Assembly: GCA_020832725.1 (NCBI GenBank) | Contig: JAFIEC010000217.1 | Coordinates: 1 to 19,686 of the forward strand | Length of the DNA stretch: 19,686 bases | Reading direction: 5' to 3' | DNA from: Paracoccaceae bacterium | GTDB taxonomy: Bacteria > Pseudomonadota > Alphaproteobacteria > Rhodobacterales > Rhodobacteraceae | Shown: piece after piece, positions 7,777 to 15,076 of the stretch | How the letters are laid out: every line of letters begins with the position of its first letter | Position numbering within the stretch: position 1 is the stretch's first letter | Made by a program: the position numbers and the translations under genes | Notes under the pieces: model-generated | What the model was told of the DNA's origin: nothing | The model's database searches: none | The model's input: the letters and a program-made list of their open reading frames with translations, nothing else

Positions 7777-7785
7777 CTTCCTTCC
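7777..7785 (-). promoter_or_regulatory. Ribosome binding site deciding a TTG start
   Basis: Read on the minus strand, GGAAGGAAG is a strong purine-rich site in the 26-base gap after the hydrolase stop codon. It ends 6 bases before TTG 7768-7770 and supports that codon as the start of the second monooxygenase. Confidence 0.6.
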
Positions 7786-7796
7786 GGCTGTTTCAC

Positions 7797-8972
7797 TCAG
7801 TCGGCGAGGCCGCGCGCGGTTCCCCATGCGCGCAGGGCCGCCATGCACTCGGCAAGCTTGTCGGGCTGGCCAAGATAGTAATGGGTGGCACCATCGATCT
7901 CGACATAACTGGCATCGGGTGTCGCAAGTGCCGCGCGGATCGTGGGATTGTGGGTCGCGGGCACGGCATCATCCGCCTCGTTGACGATCTGCAGGACAGG
8001 GGTTCCGGTAATGCGCGCCGCATTGACGGGCCCGCGCGCATTCGACAGATCGCAACTCCACTGGCTGAGCCATGAGCGCAGGGACGAATAGCGCGCCATC
8101 CCGACCGGGCCGGAATTGACCGTCTCGGGCAGGCCGAGATAGGTCCAGTTCGCCTTGCGCCCGTTCGGATCAATCGAGGGATCGAGCCAGCGCACATCGC
8201 ACATGGTCCGGTGGGTGACAAAGGCGCGCTCGGTCTCGCCGGTACCGCGCTTGCGCAAAGTCTCCAGCATCTCCTGGCACCAGGCCGTGATCCGGCGGTT
8301 TCGGGCGACCTGGGCGGCCCGAAAGGCCGCGACGAAATCAGCCGTGAAGGGTGCCTTGTTGGGGCAGTCCGGCGCGTAGATGTCGAACTCGATATCCCGA
8401 TCATCGGGATCGGCCTCGTTGCGCACCGAAGGGTCAAGCCACTCGGTCAGGGTCTCGGCGCGACTGAGGTGGGCGGCGATGAAGATGACGCCATCGGCCG
8501 GGATCAGTCCTGCCTGCGTCAGGTCGAACGGATCGCCTGCGGGCGTGTGGGTGATCGTCGGCCGCTCCGCCTCGGCCTGATAGAAGAGCGACAGAGACCC
8601 GCCCCCCGACCAGCCGACCAGCACGACCTTCTCGTATCCCAGCACCTCGCGCGCATGGCGCACCCAGGCACCCATGTCGCGCACCACCTTCTCCATGATC
8701 AGCGCACTGTCGTTCCTGGCGTAGCGGCTGGCAGCGCACAGGACATGATACCCCGCATCTGCAAGCGCCGTGGGCATCGGCAGCAGCTGAAGCGTCGAGG
8801 CGGGATGCATGAACAGATAGACCGTCCTGCGCCTGCCGCCGTCGGTCAGCAACTGGCCCTCAAGGTTGGTCATTCCCGAAGTGCCCGCAAAGCCATAGAC
8901 TTCGGTGGTGGCCGCGACTTCGGGAAAGGAGACGATCTGCGGCTCCCGCCGCCAGACAGCTCGCCCGCTCAT
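7797..8972 (-). CDS. Alpha/beta hydrolase (large, 391 residues)
   Basis: This is a cytoplasmic serine hydrolase with no signal peptide. The nucleophile elbow GWSGGG is at residues 120-125 with Ser122. The acid is probably Asp334 or Asp335 in NEADDAVP, and the catalytic His is His364 in GATHYYLGQ. The segment YLFMHPAST near residue 52 is the usual oxyanion region, and a long insertion at about 140-320 would form a cap domain, making the protein larger than simple esterases. Its relatives cleave C-C, ester or amide bonds; which applies is unknown. The ATG at 8970-8972 is chosen because GAGAGG lies 8 bases upstream; an ATG at 8993 lacks a ribosome binding site. It is the first gene of a two-gene unit with the second flavin monooxygenase, divergent from the IclR regulator, suggesting hydroxylation followed by hydrolysis. 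Confidence 0.88.
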   Translation of the reverse strand: MSGRAVWRREPQIVSFPEVAATTEVYGFAGTSGMTNLEGQLLTDGGRRRTVYLFMHPASTLQLLPMPTALADAGYHVLCAASRYARNDSALIMEKVVRDMGAWVRHAREVLGYEKVVLVGWSGGGSLSLFYQAEAERPTITHTPAGDPFDLTQAGLIPADGVIFIAAHLSRAETLTEWLDPSVRNEADPDDRDIEFDIYAPDCPNKAPFTADFVAAFRAAQVARNRRITAWCQEMLETLRKRGTGETERAFVTHRTMCDVRWLDPSIDPNGRKANWTYLGLPETVNSGPVGMARYSSLRSWLSQWSCDLSNARGPVNAARITGTPVLQIVNEADDAVPATHNPTIRAALATPDASYVEIDGATHYYLGQPDKLAECMAALRAWGTARGLAD

Positions 8973-9029
8973 GAAGGAGCCTCTCGTTTGCATCGGTGCT
9001 TTTTCTGCACCTTCGTTAAATTTGATCGT

Positions 9030-9058
9030 ATGATGGTGAAGTAGCAGCCGATCGTCAA
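9030..9058 (-). promoter_or_regulatory. Candidate promoter of the hydrolase-monooxygenase unit
   Basis: On the minus strand TTGACG (9053-9058) is followed after 17 bases by CATCAT (9030-9035), a reasonable -35/-10 pair about 60 bases before the hydrolase start. Two direct GATCGT copies (9024-9029 and 9050-9055), 26 bases apart, flank or overlap it and could be regulator contacts. Assignment to the adjacent IclR-type protein is inference. Confidence 0.35.
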
Positions 9059-9076
9059 GCCGACAAGGAGAACAGC

Positions 9077-9856
9077 ATGGTTCCAGATGGCGATGCACCC
9101 GAGACCGATGGGCGGCGCGGTATCCAGTCGATCGAGGTCGGCTATCGCCTGATCGCCACCCTTGCCGGAGCACCGGGCAAGATGACGCTCAAGGCTCTGG
9201 CCGAAGGGTCGGGCATGAGCCCCAGCAAGGCGCATCTCTATCTGGTGAGCTTCCAGCGGCTCGGCCTTGTGGTCCAGGACAGGGCGACCCAACGCTATGG
9301 GCTGGGTCCGACCGCCATCGATCTGGGCCTCGCCGCGATCAACCAGATCGACGTGGTCGATGCCGGTCGCCGCGAGATGGAGCCACTCGTGGACGAGTTC
9401 GGCGCCTCGCTTGGCCTGTCGGTCTGGGGCAACCGGGGGCCGACGATCATCTTTCGGCTCGACGGGAGTTGGCCCAGCCCGCTGTCGGTAAAAGTGGGCT
9501 ATGTGCTGCCTGTCCTGAGCACGGCGACGGGGCGGGTCTTTCTTGCGCATCTCCCCGAGCGGTCGTGGCGCGATCTCGTCCGCGTCGAGGCCCGCAGCGA
9601 CAAGGGCCGATTGCAGCGCGCGCTCGCAGCCGTGGAGGAGATCCGGGCCGGTGGGCTTGCCCGCACCGACAGCGAGATGAACGAGGGCTTCGTCGGTCTT
9701 TCCGCACCTGTCCTCGGCCCCTCGGGGGAGATCCGCGCAGCGATCACCGCGCTTGGACTTGCCGAGGATCCCGCACTCAGCGCCGGGAGTCCGCTGGGAG
9801 CCGCCCTCACCGCAGCCGCCAGACGCATCAGCCGTGCCATAGGCTGGCAGGGCTGA
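9077..9856 (+). CDS. IclR-family transcriptional regulator
   Basis: This 259-residue regulator has an N-terminal winged helix at about residues 15-75 (IQSIEVGYRLIATLA, then LKALAEGSGMSPSKAHLYL and FQRLGLV). A C-terminal IclR effector-binding domain spans about 85-255, with the family-typical TATGRVFLAHLP and GFVGLSAPVLGPSGEIRAAI. IclR regulators commonly control aromatic degradation operons as activators or repressors and bind a pathway acid. AAGGAGA precedes the ATG by about 6 bases. It is divergent from the hydrolase and second monooxygenase genes with 104 bases between, so those are the most likely targets; the tctC/monooxygenase 1 region may be a second target. Confidence 0.93.
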   Translation: MVPDGDAPETDGRRGIQSIEVGYRLIATLAGAPGKMTLKALAEGSGMSPSKAHLYLVSFQRLGLVVQDRATQRYGLGPTAIDLGLAAINQIDVVDAGRREMEPLVDEFGASLGLSVWGNRGPTIIFRLDGSWPSPLSVKVGYVLPVLSTATGRVFLAHLPERSWRDLVRVEARSDKGRLQRALAAVEEIRAGGLARTDSEMNEGFVGLSAPVLGPSGEIRAAITALGLAEDPALSAGSPLGAALTAAARRISRAIGWQG

Positions 9857-10221
9857 GGGATCTGCAGCATCGACACCACAGCCCTGTCTGACCTCGTGGC
9901 GCATCGGGAAATCGCAGCGCGCTGCGACCGACGCACTGATCGCCGATGTTGCCGATTGCTCGCCCGCCTTCACCAGCTTCGCGCGCCCGGCGACCGTTGC
10001 AATCAAGGCCGCCCGAGTATCACCCGGAAGCCGACACTTCGGTGTGCCGTTGCGATCGGCAGGCCGCAGCACGCAGATGCCCGCCACCTCGCGATCGGAA
10101 TGCACTGCCTGTCCGCCAGCGCGACGGTTGGTTCGGTTCCCGCTTCGGCTAGCAGCTGACAAGGCCTCGGGCCCGCGCCTGCATGACTTGCATGGGTGAC
10201 CGGAAGGCGCGACAAGGCCCC
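9857..10221. other. Gap with no recognised gene
   Basis: This is a 365-base stretch between the IclR stop and the cytochrome c start. Both strands have open frames, but none shows a recognised family, a ribosome binding site or a plausible start. The stretch contains only a weak stem with a TTCG loop near 10034-10045. A decayed gene or long leader is possible but not supported. Confidence 0.4.
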
Positions 10222-10662
10222 ATGTCTGCAAGATCGCTCCTCGCTTTGCTGTCCGTGCTGATCGGCATCACGCCGCAAATCTCCACCGCCGGCGACATCA
10301 CCGCCGGGCGGGAGCTTTATCTGGACTTCTGCGCTGCCTGCCACGGCGCGAAACTCGAAGGTGCGCCCGACTGGCAGACGCCGGGCCCGGACGGCCGGTT
10401 GCCGGCTCCGCCCCATGACGAGACCGGCCACACCTGGCATCATGGCGACCGCTTCCTCTTCGACTACGTCAAGAAGGGCGGGCAGGCGGTACTCGATGAC
10501 CTCGGGGTGCGCTACAACTCGGGCATGCCGCCGTTCGATGACGTGCTGAGCGACGCAGAAATCGAGGCGATCCTCTCCTACATCACATCGACGTGGCCCC
10601 AGCGCATCCGGGATTTTCAGGCTGCGCGCACGGCACAGGAACAGGCCGGGCAGGCGCGCTGA
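10222..10662 (+). CDS. Exported class I c-type cytochrome
   Basis: This 146-residue protein has a signal peptide (about residues 1-23, SLLALLSVLIG core) and one haem-binding CAACH motif (Cys37, Cys40, His41). Met102 in NSGMPPFDD is the probable second haem ligand, ahead of the helix LSDAEIEAILSYI. It is therefore a mono-haem periplasmic electron carrier of about 120 mature residues, possibly held at the membrane if the signal is not cut. The segment between haem and Met (50-100) is rich in His, Pro and Asp. The start at 10222 is preferred (AAGG four bases upstream); an ATG at 10192 would add a charged N-terminus. It is followed after 63 bases by a membrane protein gene on the same strand, and the pair may form a redox unit. 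The electron donor and acceptor are unknown. Confidence 0.87.
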   Translation: MSARSLLALLSVLIGITPQISTAGDITAGRELYLDFCAACHGAKLEGAPDWQTPGPDGRLPAPPHDETGHTWHHGDRFLFDYVKKGGQAVLDDLGVRYNSGMPPFDDVLSDAEIEAILSYITSTWPQRIRDFQAARTAQEQAGQAR

Positions 10663-10725
10663 GGCTTCCGCGACGAGACGGGACCGAACGGCCCGCCCGG
10701 TCTGGGAACCGAGGAGGACGGCAGG

Positions 10726-11361
10726 ATGCTTGACTGGTTCGACCGCCACTTCTCGACACGGCTGCCTGCGGGGCGGTTCTTCCGCAACACGCTGCTGCTC
10801 AGCATTGCGGGGTTGTTGCCAGTGCTCGGCCTCTACATCGCGCATGAGCCCGGCTTCGTGGCCCATCTCGTCGCGACAGAGGGGGCTCTCTGGCCATTCC
10901 TGCGCCAGATCCTGACGAACGGACTGCCGGTGGTGGTGGCCGTCAACTGGGTAACGCTGGTCCTGTTCGCCCGCGCGCGGGCGGGGACGATCCGGCCTGG
11001 CGCGGCGCTGGCCCTTGACCCTGTCGCCCGGATCGGACTGTTCGTGGTGCTGAACGGGACGGTATTCGTTGGATCGGCCGTCATCCTCGGTGCCTTCGGC
11101 GGCGATCCGGGGCAGGCGCTGGGCGCTCTCGGCCCCACGCTTTCCCGGGCCGCTGCCTTTGGCAATCTGGCCGGCGTCTATCTCTACGCGACCCTGGTAG
11201 GCGCATTGCCGCTCCACATGGCCCTGGTCGCGATCATGCTGACCAGGCTCGGCTACAGGCGCGTCCCGATGGCCATGCTGGCCCTGCCCGCATGCGTCTT
11301 CGTTGCTGTCCAGTTCATGCTTCTGACGTGGCTGGGCCGGGCGTTGTCGAACCTGATCTGA
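10726..11361 (+). CDS. Unrecognised five-helix membrane protein
   Basis: I do not recognise this 211-residue protein. It has a short cytoplasmic-looking N-terminus with aromatic and basic residues, then about five hydrophobic helices at roughly 22-40, 62-82, 103-123, 147-171 and 181-203. Gly and Pro are frequent in helices two to four. A few scattered His residues (His8, His40, His47, His164) could in principle bind haem or metal, but no motif is clear. AGGAGGA sits about 8 bases before the ATG, so translation is well supported. It directly follows the cytochrome c gene, which suggests but does not prove a membrane partner for that carrier. Confidence 0.75.
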   Translation: MLDWFDRHFSTRLPAGRFFRNTLLLSIAGLLPVLGLYIAHEPGFVAHLVATEGALWPFLRQILTNGLPVVVAVNWVTLVLFARARAGTIRPGAALALDPVARIGLFVVLNGTVFVGSAVILGAFGGDPGQALGALGPTLSRAAAFGNLAGVYLYATLVGALPLHMALVAIMLTRLGYRRVPMAMLALPACVFVAVQFMLLTWLGRALSNLI

Positions 11362-11648
11362 CGCCGCGCCCCGACCCGTCAAGGCCGGCGTGGCCCCATG
11401 ATGCAGGTCGCCACAGCGACCATCACCCAGCCCTGACGGAAGCACTTCGGGCACATCTGCGGTCTCCGCGCACTCATGTTCGCCGCGAATTCGCCTTGAA
11501 GAGCGTTCATCAGGGAATTTGTTCGACCGGATCGTCCGGGTGCCGAATTCCGCCAGCACGGATCGCGGTCTGGGCATAGGGGATGCCAAGCCCTGGAAAG
11601 GGCATTGTTCACGACGGATGGTCCGAGGATGACCCGGCGGTCACAGGC
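11362..11648. other. Convergent intergenic region without a supported gene
   Basis: This 287-base region lies between the plus-strand membrane protein and the minus-strand MarR gene. A minus-strand frame of up to 77 codons (11379-11612) includes a CPKC pair but has no ribosome binding site or recognised homology, so it is not called. No strong T-tailed hairpin was seen. Confidence 0.4.
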
Positions 11649-12197
11649 TCAGTTCCTCTGGAACCCCTCGAGGTTTTCCAGAAAGCGCGTGAGCATGTCG
11701 CAAAGCATCGTGACCTCTTCAGGCGAGAACCCACCAAGCAGCCGCTTTTGTCTGTCCAGCGCTTCGCGGAGGATCCTGGCGTGCAGATCGTGCCCTTCAG
11801 GCGTGAGGTTCAGGCCCCGGCTGCGGCCGTTCGCATGCAGCATACCCTGCGAAACAAGACCGAGGCGCCGAAGCCGCTGGACGCTGCGGCTGACCGCGGC
11901 CTTGTCGATCCCGATCACCTCCGACGACCGGGCGATCGTCGCGCCGGGTTCGCGGGTGAGCATGACCAGCATGCGCCAATCCATCGCCCCGATACCGTAT
12001 CGCTCCTGGTAAAGCCTGGAGGCGGCACGCGTGAAACGGTTTGCCGCAAAGGTCAGCAGAACGGTCGGTGATCGGCTGAAGCTCAAGGTCGTGTGCGGGG
12101 TCGCATCACCATGCTCCACCTGCACGAGGAAAAGATCGTCCGGCAACGACGATGGGGATGGAACCTCGGGATCAGGCGTGTCGGCGCGCGCTTTCAT
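11649..12197 (-). CDS. MarR-family transcriptional regulator
   Basis: This 182-residue regulator has a winged helix at about residues 70-145: a helix at YGIGAMDWRMLVML, recognition region SSEVIGIDKAAVSRSVQRLRR, wing GLVSQGMLHANGRSRGLNLT. Long helices at both ends (about 45-65 and 150-180) form the usual dimer interface. The first 40 residues are acidic, Pro-rich and not conserved. MarR proteins are usually repressors released by aromatic or lipophilic acids. The ATG at 12195-12197 is the most sensible start, though its ribosome binding site is weak. It is divergent from the P450 gene with 161 bases between them, which hold a near-perfect palindrome over the P450 promoter, so it probably represses the P450 and downstream genes. 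Confidence 0.9.
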   Translation of the reverse strand: MKARADTPDPEVPSPSSLPDDLFLVQVEHGDATPHTTLSFSRSPTVLLTFAANRFTRAASRLYQERYGIGAMDWRMLVMLTREPGATIARSSEVIGIDKAAVSRSVQRLRRLGLVSQGMLHANGRSRGLNLTPEGHDLHARILREALDRQKRLLGGFSPEEVTMLCDMLTRFLENLEGFQRN

Positions 12198-12276
12198 CGG
12201 GACACCATAGCCATGATCCGAAGTCCTGCGCAACCGAGGCGGACCGCCTGAACAGGCGGGCAGGACTGGCGGCCCA

Positions 12277-12299
12277 TTAAATGTTGACTTGACATCTAA
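12277..12299. promoter_or_regulatory. MarR-type operator palindrome
   Basis: TTAAATGT (12277-12284) and ACATCTAA (12292-12299) are inverted 8-base arms with one mismatch, separated by 7 bases. Length, spacing and AT-richness fit MarR-dimer operators. The site covers the -35 element of the P450 promoter and lies 80 bases from the MarR start, so one dimer could block the P450 promoter and perhaps its own. Confidence 0.65.
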
Positions 12300-12316
12300 G
12301 GCGCATTTGCGAGTAT
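12289..12316 (+). promoter_or_regulatory. P450 operon promoter
   Basis: TTGACA (12289-12294) is a consensus -35 hexamer, and GAGTAT (12311-12316) follows after 16 bases as a partial -10. Transcription would start near 12323, about 36 bases before the P450 ATG. The -35 overlaps the right half of the MarR-type palindrome. Confidence 0.55.
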
Positions 12317-12358
12317 CGGCCCAGCATGGTCCGCCGTGCCGCAAGGGAGGAAATGAAT

Positions 12359-13621
12359 ATGTCGGACGACCGTCTTGCGACGGCAGTCGCGACCTGTCCA
12401 ATACAATCGCCGGGACGGGAATATGCCGCTTTCGAGCATGAGCCGATGTACGAATTCTTTTCGCGGGCGCGACCTGTTGCCCCGATCTTCCACTCGGAAG
12501 AAATCGGGTATTGGGTTGTCACCCGTCGTGACGATGCACTCAACATCCTGCGTGACCATGCGCATTTCTCGGCCGAGATCGCGACACAGCCGGTACAGCC
12601 ATGGCCCCGGAAGATCCTCGCATACCTGCAGGACCGGGATTTCACCAATGAAGCCGTGCAGGTGGCATGCGATCCGCCGCGCCACACCCGTATTCGCCAG
12701 ATTGCGGCGCGGTTTCTGAACATCCGCCAGTTTTCCTTGCATGAGGATCAATTCCGGCAGCTGGTGACGGCGTATCTTGACCGGATAGCGGGACAGAGCG
12801 AAGCGGACCTGGTCGACGCGATCTTTTACGAATTCCCCGCGCAGGTCGTCTTCCTGCTTCTGGGCGAAACCGGATTCGATCCGCGCAAGATCAAGCGATG
12901 GGGGGATTTGCGCCTCAACATGATCTGGGGCAAGCCCACCACGGCAGAGCTGGAGGCCGGAGCGCGCGACCTCGCCGATTTCTGGGATTACACGGTCAAT
13001 CTGGTCGAGGCCCGCAAGAAAGACCCGGGTGACGACTATCCGAGCTTCCTGCTTGCAAGGCGGGCTGGTGACGATTCGATCCTGACCGAGAACGAGATCA
13101 GGAGCCTCGTCTTCGGCCTGCTGCTGGCAGGGCACGAGACAACGACCAATGCAGCCGGAAACATCACGCTGGAACTGCTTCGTCATCCGCAGCAGTGGCG
13201 CAGGCTTGTTGCCGACCCCAGCCTGATTCCGAATGCCGTCGAAGAGGGGCTGCGCTATGCCTCTTCGGTGGTCGCATGGCGCCGCACGGCCAGGGAGGAT
13301 GTGGTCGTAGCCGGCCAGGCGCTCCCCAAGGGCAGCAAGATCCTGATTGCCCTTGCCTCGGCCAATCGCGACGAGGCGCATTTCGACGGGCCCGAGGCTT
13401 TCGATGTACAGCGCGGCAATGCGCGGGACCATCTTTCCTTTGGCAATGGAATCCACGCCTGTCTCGGGGCGCCGCTGGCCCGGCTGGAGTTGCGTATCCT
13501 TGTCGAGGAGCTCACGCGGCGGTTTCCGAACATGAATCTGCTTGCCGATCAGCCGATCGAATGGACAAGAACGATCTCTTTCCGTGGGCCGGACAAGCTT
13601 TGGGTGCGCCTTCACGGTTGA
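12359..13621 (+). CDS. Cytochrome P450 (bacterial, soluble class)
   Basis: This 420-residue P450 would hydroxylate or demethylate an organic substrate with O2 and two electrons. The I-helix oxygen-activation motif AGHETT is at residues 257-262, the K-helix ExxR is Glu296-Arg299, and the haem loop FGNGIHACLG is at 361-370 with thiolate ligand Cys368. There is no membrane anchor. AGGGAGG lies 8 bases before ATG 12359; ATG 12353 is too close to that site. It is divergent from a MarR regulator. Soluble bacterial P450s of this type need a ferredoxin and ferredoxin reductase; the frame just downstream is a ferredoxin that has lost two cluster cysteines, and no reductase is in the window. The dctPQM genes follow on the same strand, so the transporter may import its substrate or a precursor. 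Confidence 0.95.
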   Translation: MSDDRLATAVATCPIQSPGREYAAFEHEPMYEFFSRARPVAPIFHSEEIGYWVVTRRDDALNILRDHAHFSAEIATQPVQPWPRKILAYLQDRDFTNEAVQVACDPPRHTRIRQIAARFLNIRQFSLHEDQFRQLVTAYLDRIAGQSEADLVDAIFYEFPAQVVFLLLGETGFDPRKIKRWGDLRLNMIWGKPTTAELEAGARDLADFWDYTVNLVEARKKDPGDDYPSFLLARRAGDDSILTENEIRSLVFGLLLAGHETTTNAAGNITLELLRHPQQWRRLVADPSLIPNAVEEGLRYASSVVAWRRTAREDVVVAGQALPKGSKILIALASANRDEAHFDGPEAFDVQRGNARDHLSFGNGIHACLGAPLARLELRILVEELTRRFPNMNLLADQPIEWTRTISFRGPDKLWVRLHG

Positions 13622-13688
13622 GGGGCCTTGCCGCGTTCCCGCCCGCAACGGGGCCGATGTGCGACCACATGACAAAAGGGACGAGGCC

Positions 13689-14012
13689 TTGATCGCTTTG
13701 AATGTGAACCTGCCTGGTCGATCACGAAAGGTGGCAGAGGCAGCCGAAAGCCATCTGGCGGTGGCGGTCGCCGGGGCCTGCGCCGTTCCGGGCTCCATTG
13801 CGGAATGCGGCGGGTCTATGGCTGGTGCAGCCCGTCACCCATTCATAGGCCCCGCCGCCGCACAGCGCCTTGGCGTGCGGGACAATGACGAAGATGATAT
13901 GCTGGTCTTCGCAGCCGTCGAGCGGGCGGGAAACAGCCGCCTCAGTTGCCCGATTCAGGCTGCAGGCTGGATGAAGGAGGCCACGACAAAGGTGCGGTCG
14001 ATGCAGTTTTGA
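13689..14012 (+). pseudogene. Degenerate [2Fe-2S] ferredoxin, two cluster cysteines lost
   Basis: This uninterrupted 107-codon frame begins 67 bases after the P450 stop. Its layout is that of putidaredoxin/adrenodoxin-type ferredoxins: VPGSIAECGGSMA around the first ligand, then DNDEDDMLVFAAVERAGNSR and LSCPI around the last ligand. Counting from TTG 13689, the ligand positions are 40, 46, 49 and 87, matching putidaredoxin 39, 45, 48 and 86 with a constant offset. Cys40 and Cys87 are kept, but position 46 is Gly (GGT, 13824-13826) and position 49 is Arg (CGT, 13833-13835), each one base from TGT. The C-terminus (GWMKEATTKVRS) is also drifted. There is no ATG start; TTG or GTG codons at 13689, 13698 and 13704 are possible. 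A normal cluster cannot form, so this is most likely a recently decayed P450 partner. A repurposed cluster-free protein is the alternative. Confidence 0.65.
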
Positions 14013-14056
14013 CAAGTCGCACTTCGGACGATCCACAACCAAAAAGGAGACGTGAC

Positions 14057-15076
14057 ATGAGAATGCACATGAAAGCCCTTGTTTCGCTCGCAATGCCGAT
14101 TGTGATGGCTTTGCCCGCTCAGGCGCAACAGACGCTGACGATCGCCTCATGGGCGCCGCCCCAGCATGTGGTCAATGCCGAAGTCTGGCCGGCCTTCATC
14201 GAGCGCCTCGAGGAGATTTCCGAGGGCCAGCTGACGGCCCAGGTGAGGCTTGGCCTTGTTCCGCCGCCTGCGATGCCCGATCTCGTGCTCGATGGCGGGG
14301 CGGACATTACCTTTATCTTTCACGGATACAATGCAGGTCGCTTCGTGACAGCCGAACTCGTCGAGCTTCCGGGCACGCTGGGCGATGCCGAGGCGACGTC
14401 CGTCGCCTACTGGCATATCTGGAATGACCACCTTCGGGAGCTGGGCGAGCAGGATGAGTACAAGACGCTGGCGATGTTCATGCACGGAGCGGCGCAATTC
14501 CACCTCACCTCCGAGGTGGATGGGCTCGGGGCGATCGACGGGATGAGGCTGCGGGCACCGGGCGGCGTTGGCTCCATGGTCATCGAACGTCTGGGGGCGG
14601 TCGGGATCCAGGTGCCTGCCACCCGTGTGTATGAAACCTTGTCCTCGGGGGCCGCCGATGGTGTTGTCATGAATGTCGACAGCCGGATCGGGTTCCGGCT
14701 CGACGAGGTGGCGCCTGTCCTGTTCGAAGTGCCGGGTGGCCTGTATCGGGGTTCATTTGCGGTGCTCATGAACCGCGAGACATGGGATCGTCTCGACCCC
14801 GAACTGCAAGCCAGGCTCGACGCGGAGCTGTTCGGAGAGCCGTTGTCGCGCCTTTTCGGCGCGGCCTGGGCGCAAGGCGATGCCAGGGCGCGCGCAGCGG
14901 CCGTCGAGGCAGGAACCCCGGTTATCTCCCTCGATGCGGCGGATGTGGAAACGTTCGAGGCAGTCCGGCGCGAAGTGGAGGCAGAGATCCTGCAAAGGGT
15001 TTCCGCGCGCGGTGTTGATGCACAGGCCGTGCTTGCGGCCTTCCGCGAGTTGTCGGCAGAGGCGGAAACCCGGTAA
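14057..15076 (+). CDS. dctP: TRAP transporter solute-binding protein DctP
   Basis: This 339-residue periplasmic protein has a signal peptide at residues 1-23 (LVSLAMPIVMALPAQA). The mature part starts QQTLTIASWAPPQHVVNAEVWPAFIERL as in DctP-family receptors. The conserved carboxylate-binding arginine is probably Arg166 in GMRLRAPG. The segment ETLSSGAADGVVMNVDSR and the end of the domain also match. TRAP receptors bind organic acids and hand them to DctQM using a sodium gradient. The ATG at 14057 follows AAGGAGA; the frame is open further upstream, but that part overlaps the degenerate ferredoxin and lacks a signal peptide. It is the first gene of dctPQM and may share the P450 transcript, 45 bases after the ferredoxin remnant. 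Confidence 0.94.
   Translation: MRMHMKALVSLAMPIVMALPAQAQQTLTIASWAPPQHVVNAEVWPAFIERLEEISEGQLTAQVRLGLVPPPAMPDLVLDGGADITFIFHGYNAGRFVTAELVELPGTLGDAEATSVAYWHIWNDHLRELGEQDEYKTLAMFMHGAAQFHLTSEVDGLGAIDGMRLRAPGGVGSMVIERLGAVGIQVPATRVYETLSSGAADGVVMNVDSRIGFRLDEVAPVLFEVPGGLYRGSFAVLMNRETWDRLDPELQARLDAELFGEPLSRLFGAAWAQGDARARAAAVEAGTPVISLDAADVETFEAVRREVEAEILQRVSARGVDAQAVLAAFRELSAEAETR

Noticed and set aside
6637..7878. 413-codon plus-strand frame
   Set aside because: It is antisense to the second flavin monooxygenase and has no recognisable domain.
619..9856. Assignment of the first catabolic module to nicotinate (nic) or salicylate degradation
   Set aside because: The flavin monooxygenases fit these families broadly, but the hydrolase is much larger than NicD, and other nic genes (nicX, nicF, nicE) are absent. 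The substrate cannot be named.
10003..11589. Very long minus-strand open frame (528 codons)
   Set aside because: It lies antisense to the cytochrome c and membrane protein genes, is Arg/Gly/Pro-rich and matches no family. It is a typical GC-rich shadow frame.
11379..11612. Small minus-strand frame with a CPKC pair, up to 77 codons
   Set aside because: There is no ribosome binding site, no recognised family, and one Cys pair alone is weak evidence.
14009..14037. TTGACA at 14009-14014 as a separate dctP promoter
   Set aside because: The -35 match is perfect, but no acceptable -10 follows at 16-18 bases, and it overlaps the end of the ferredoxin-like frame.
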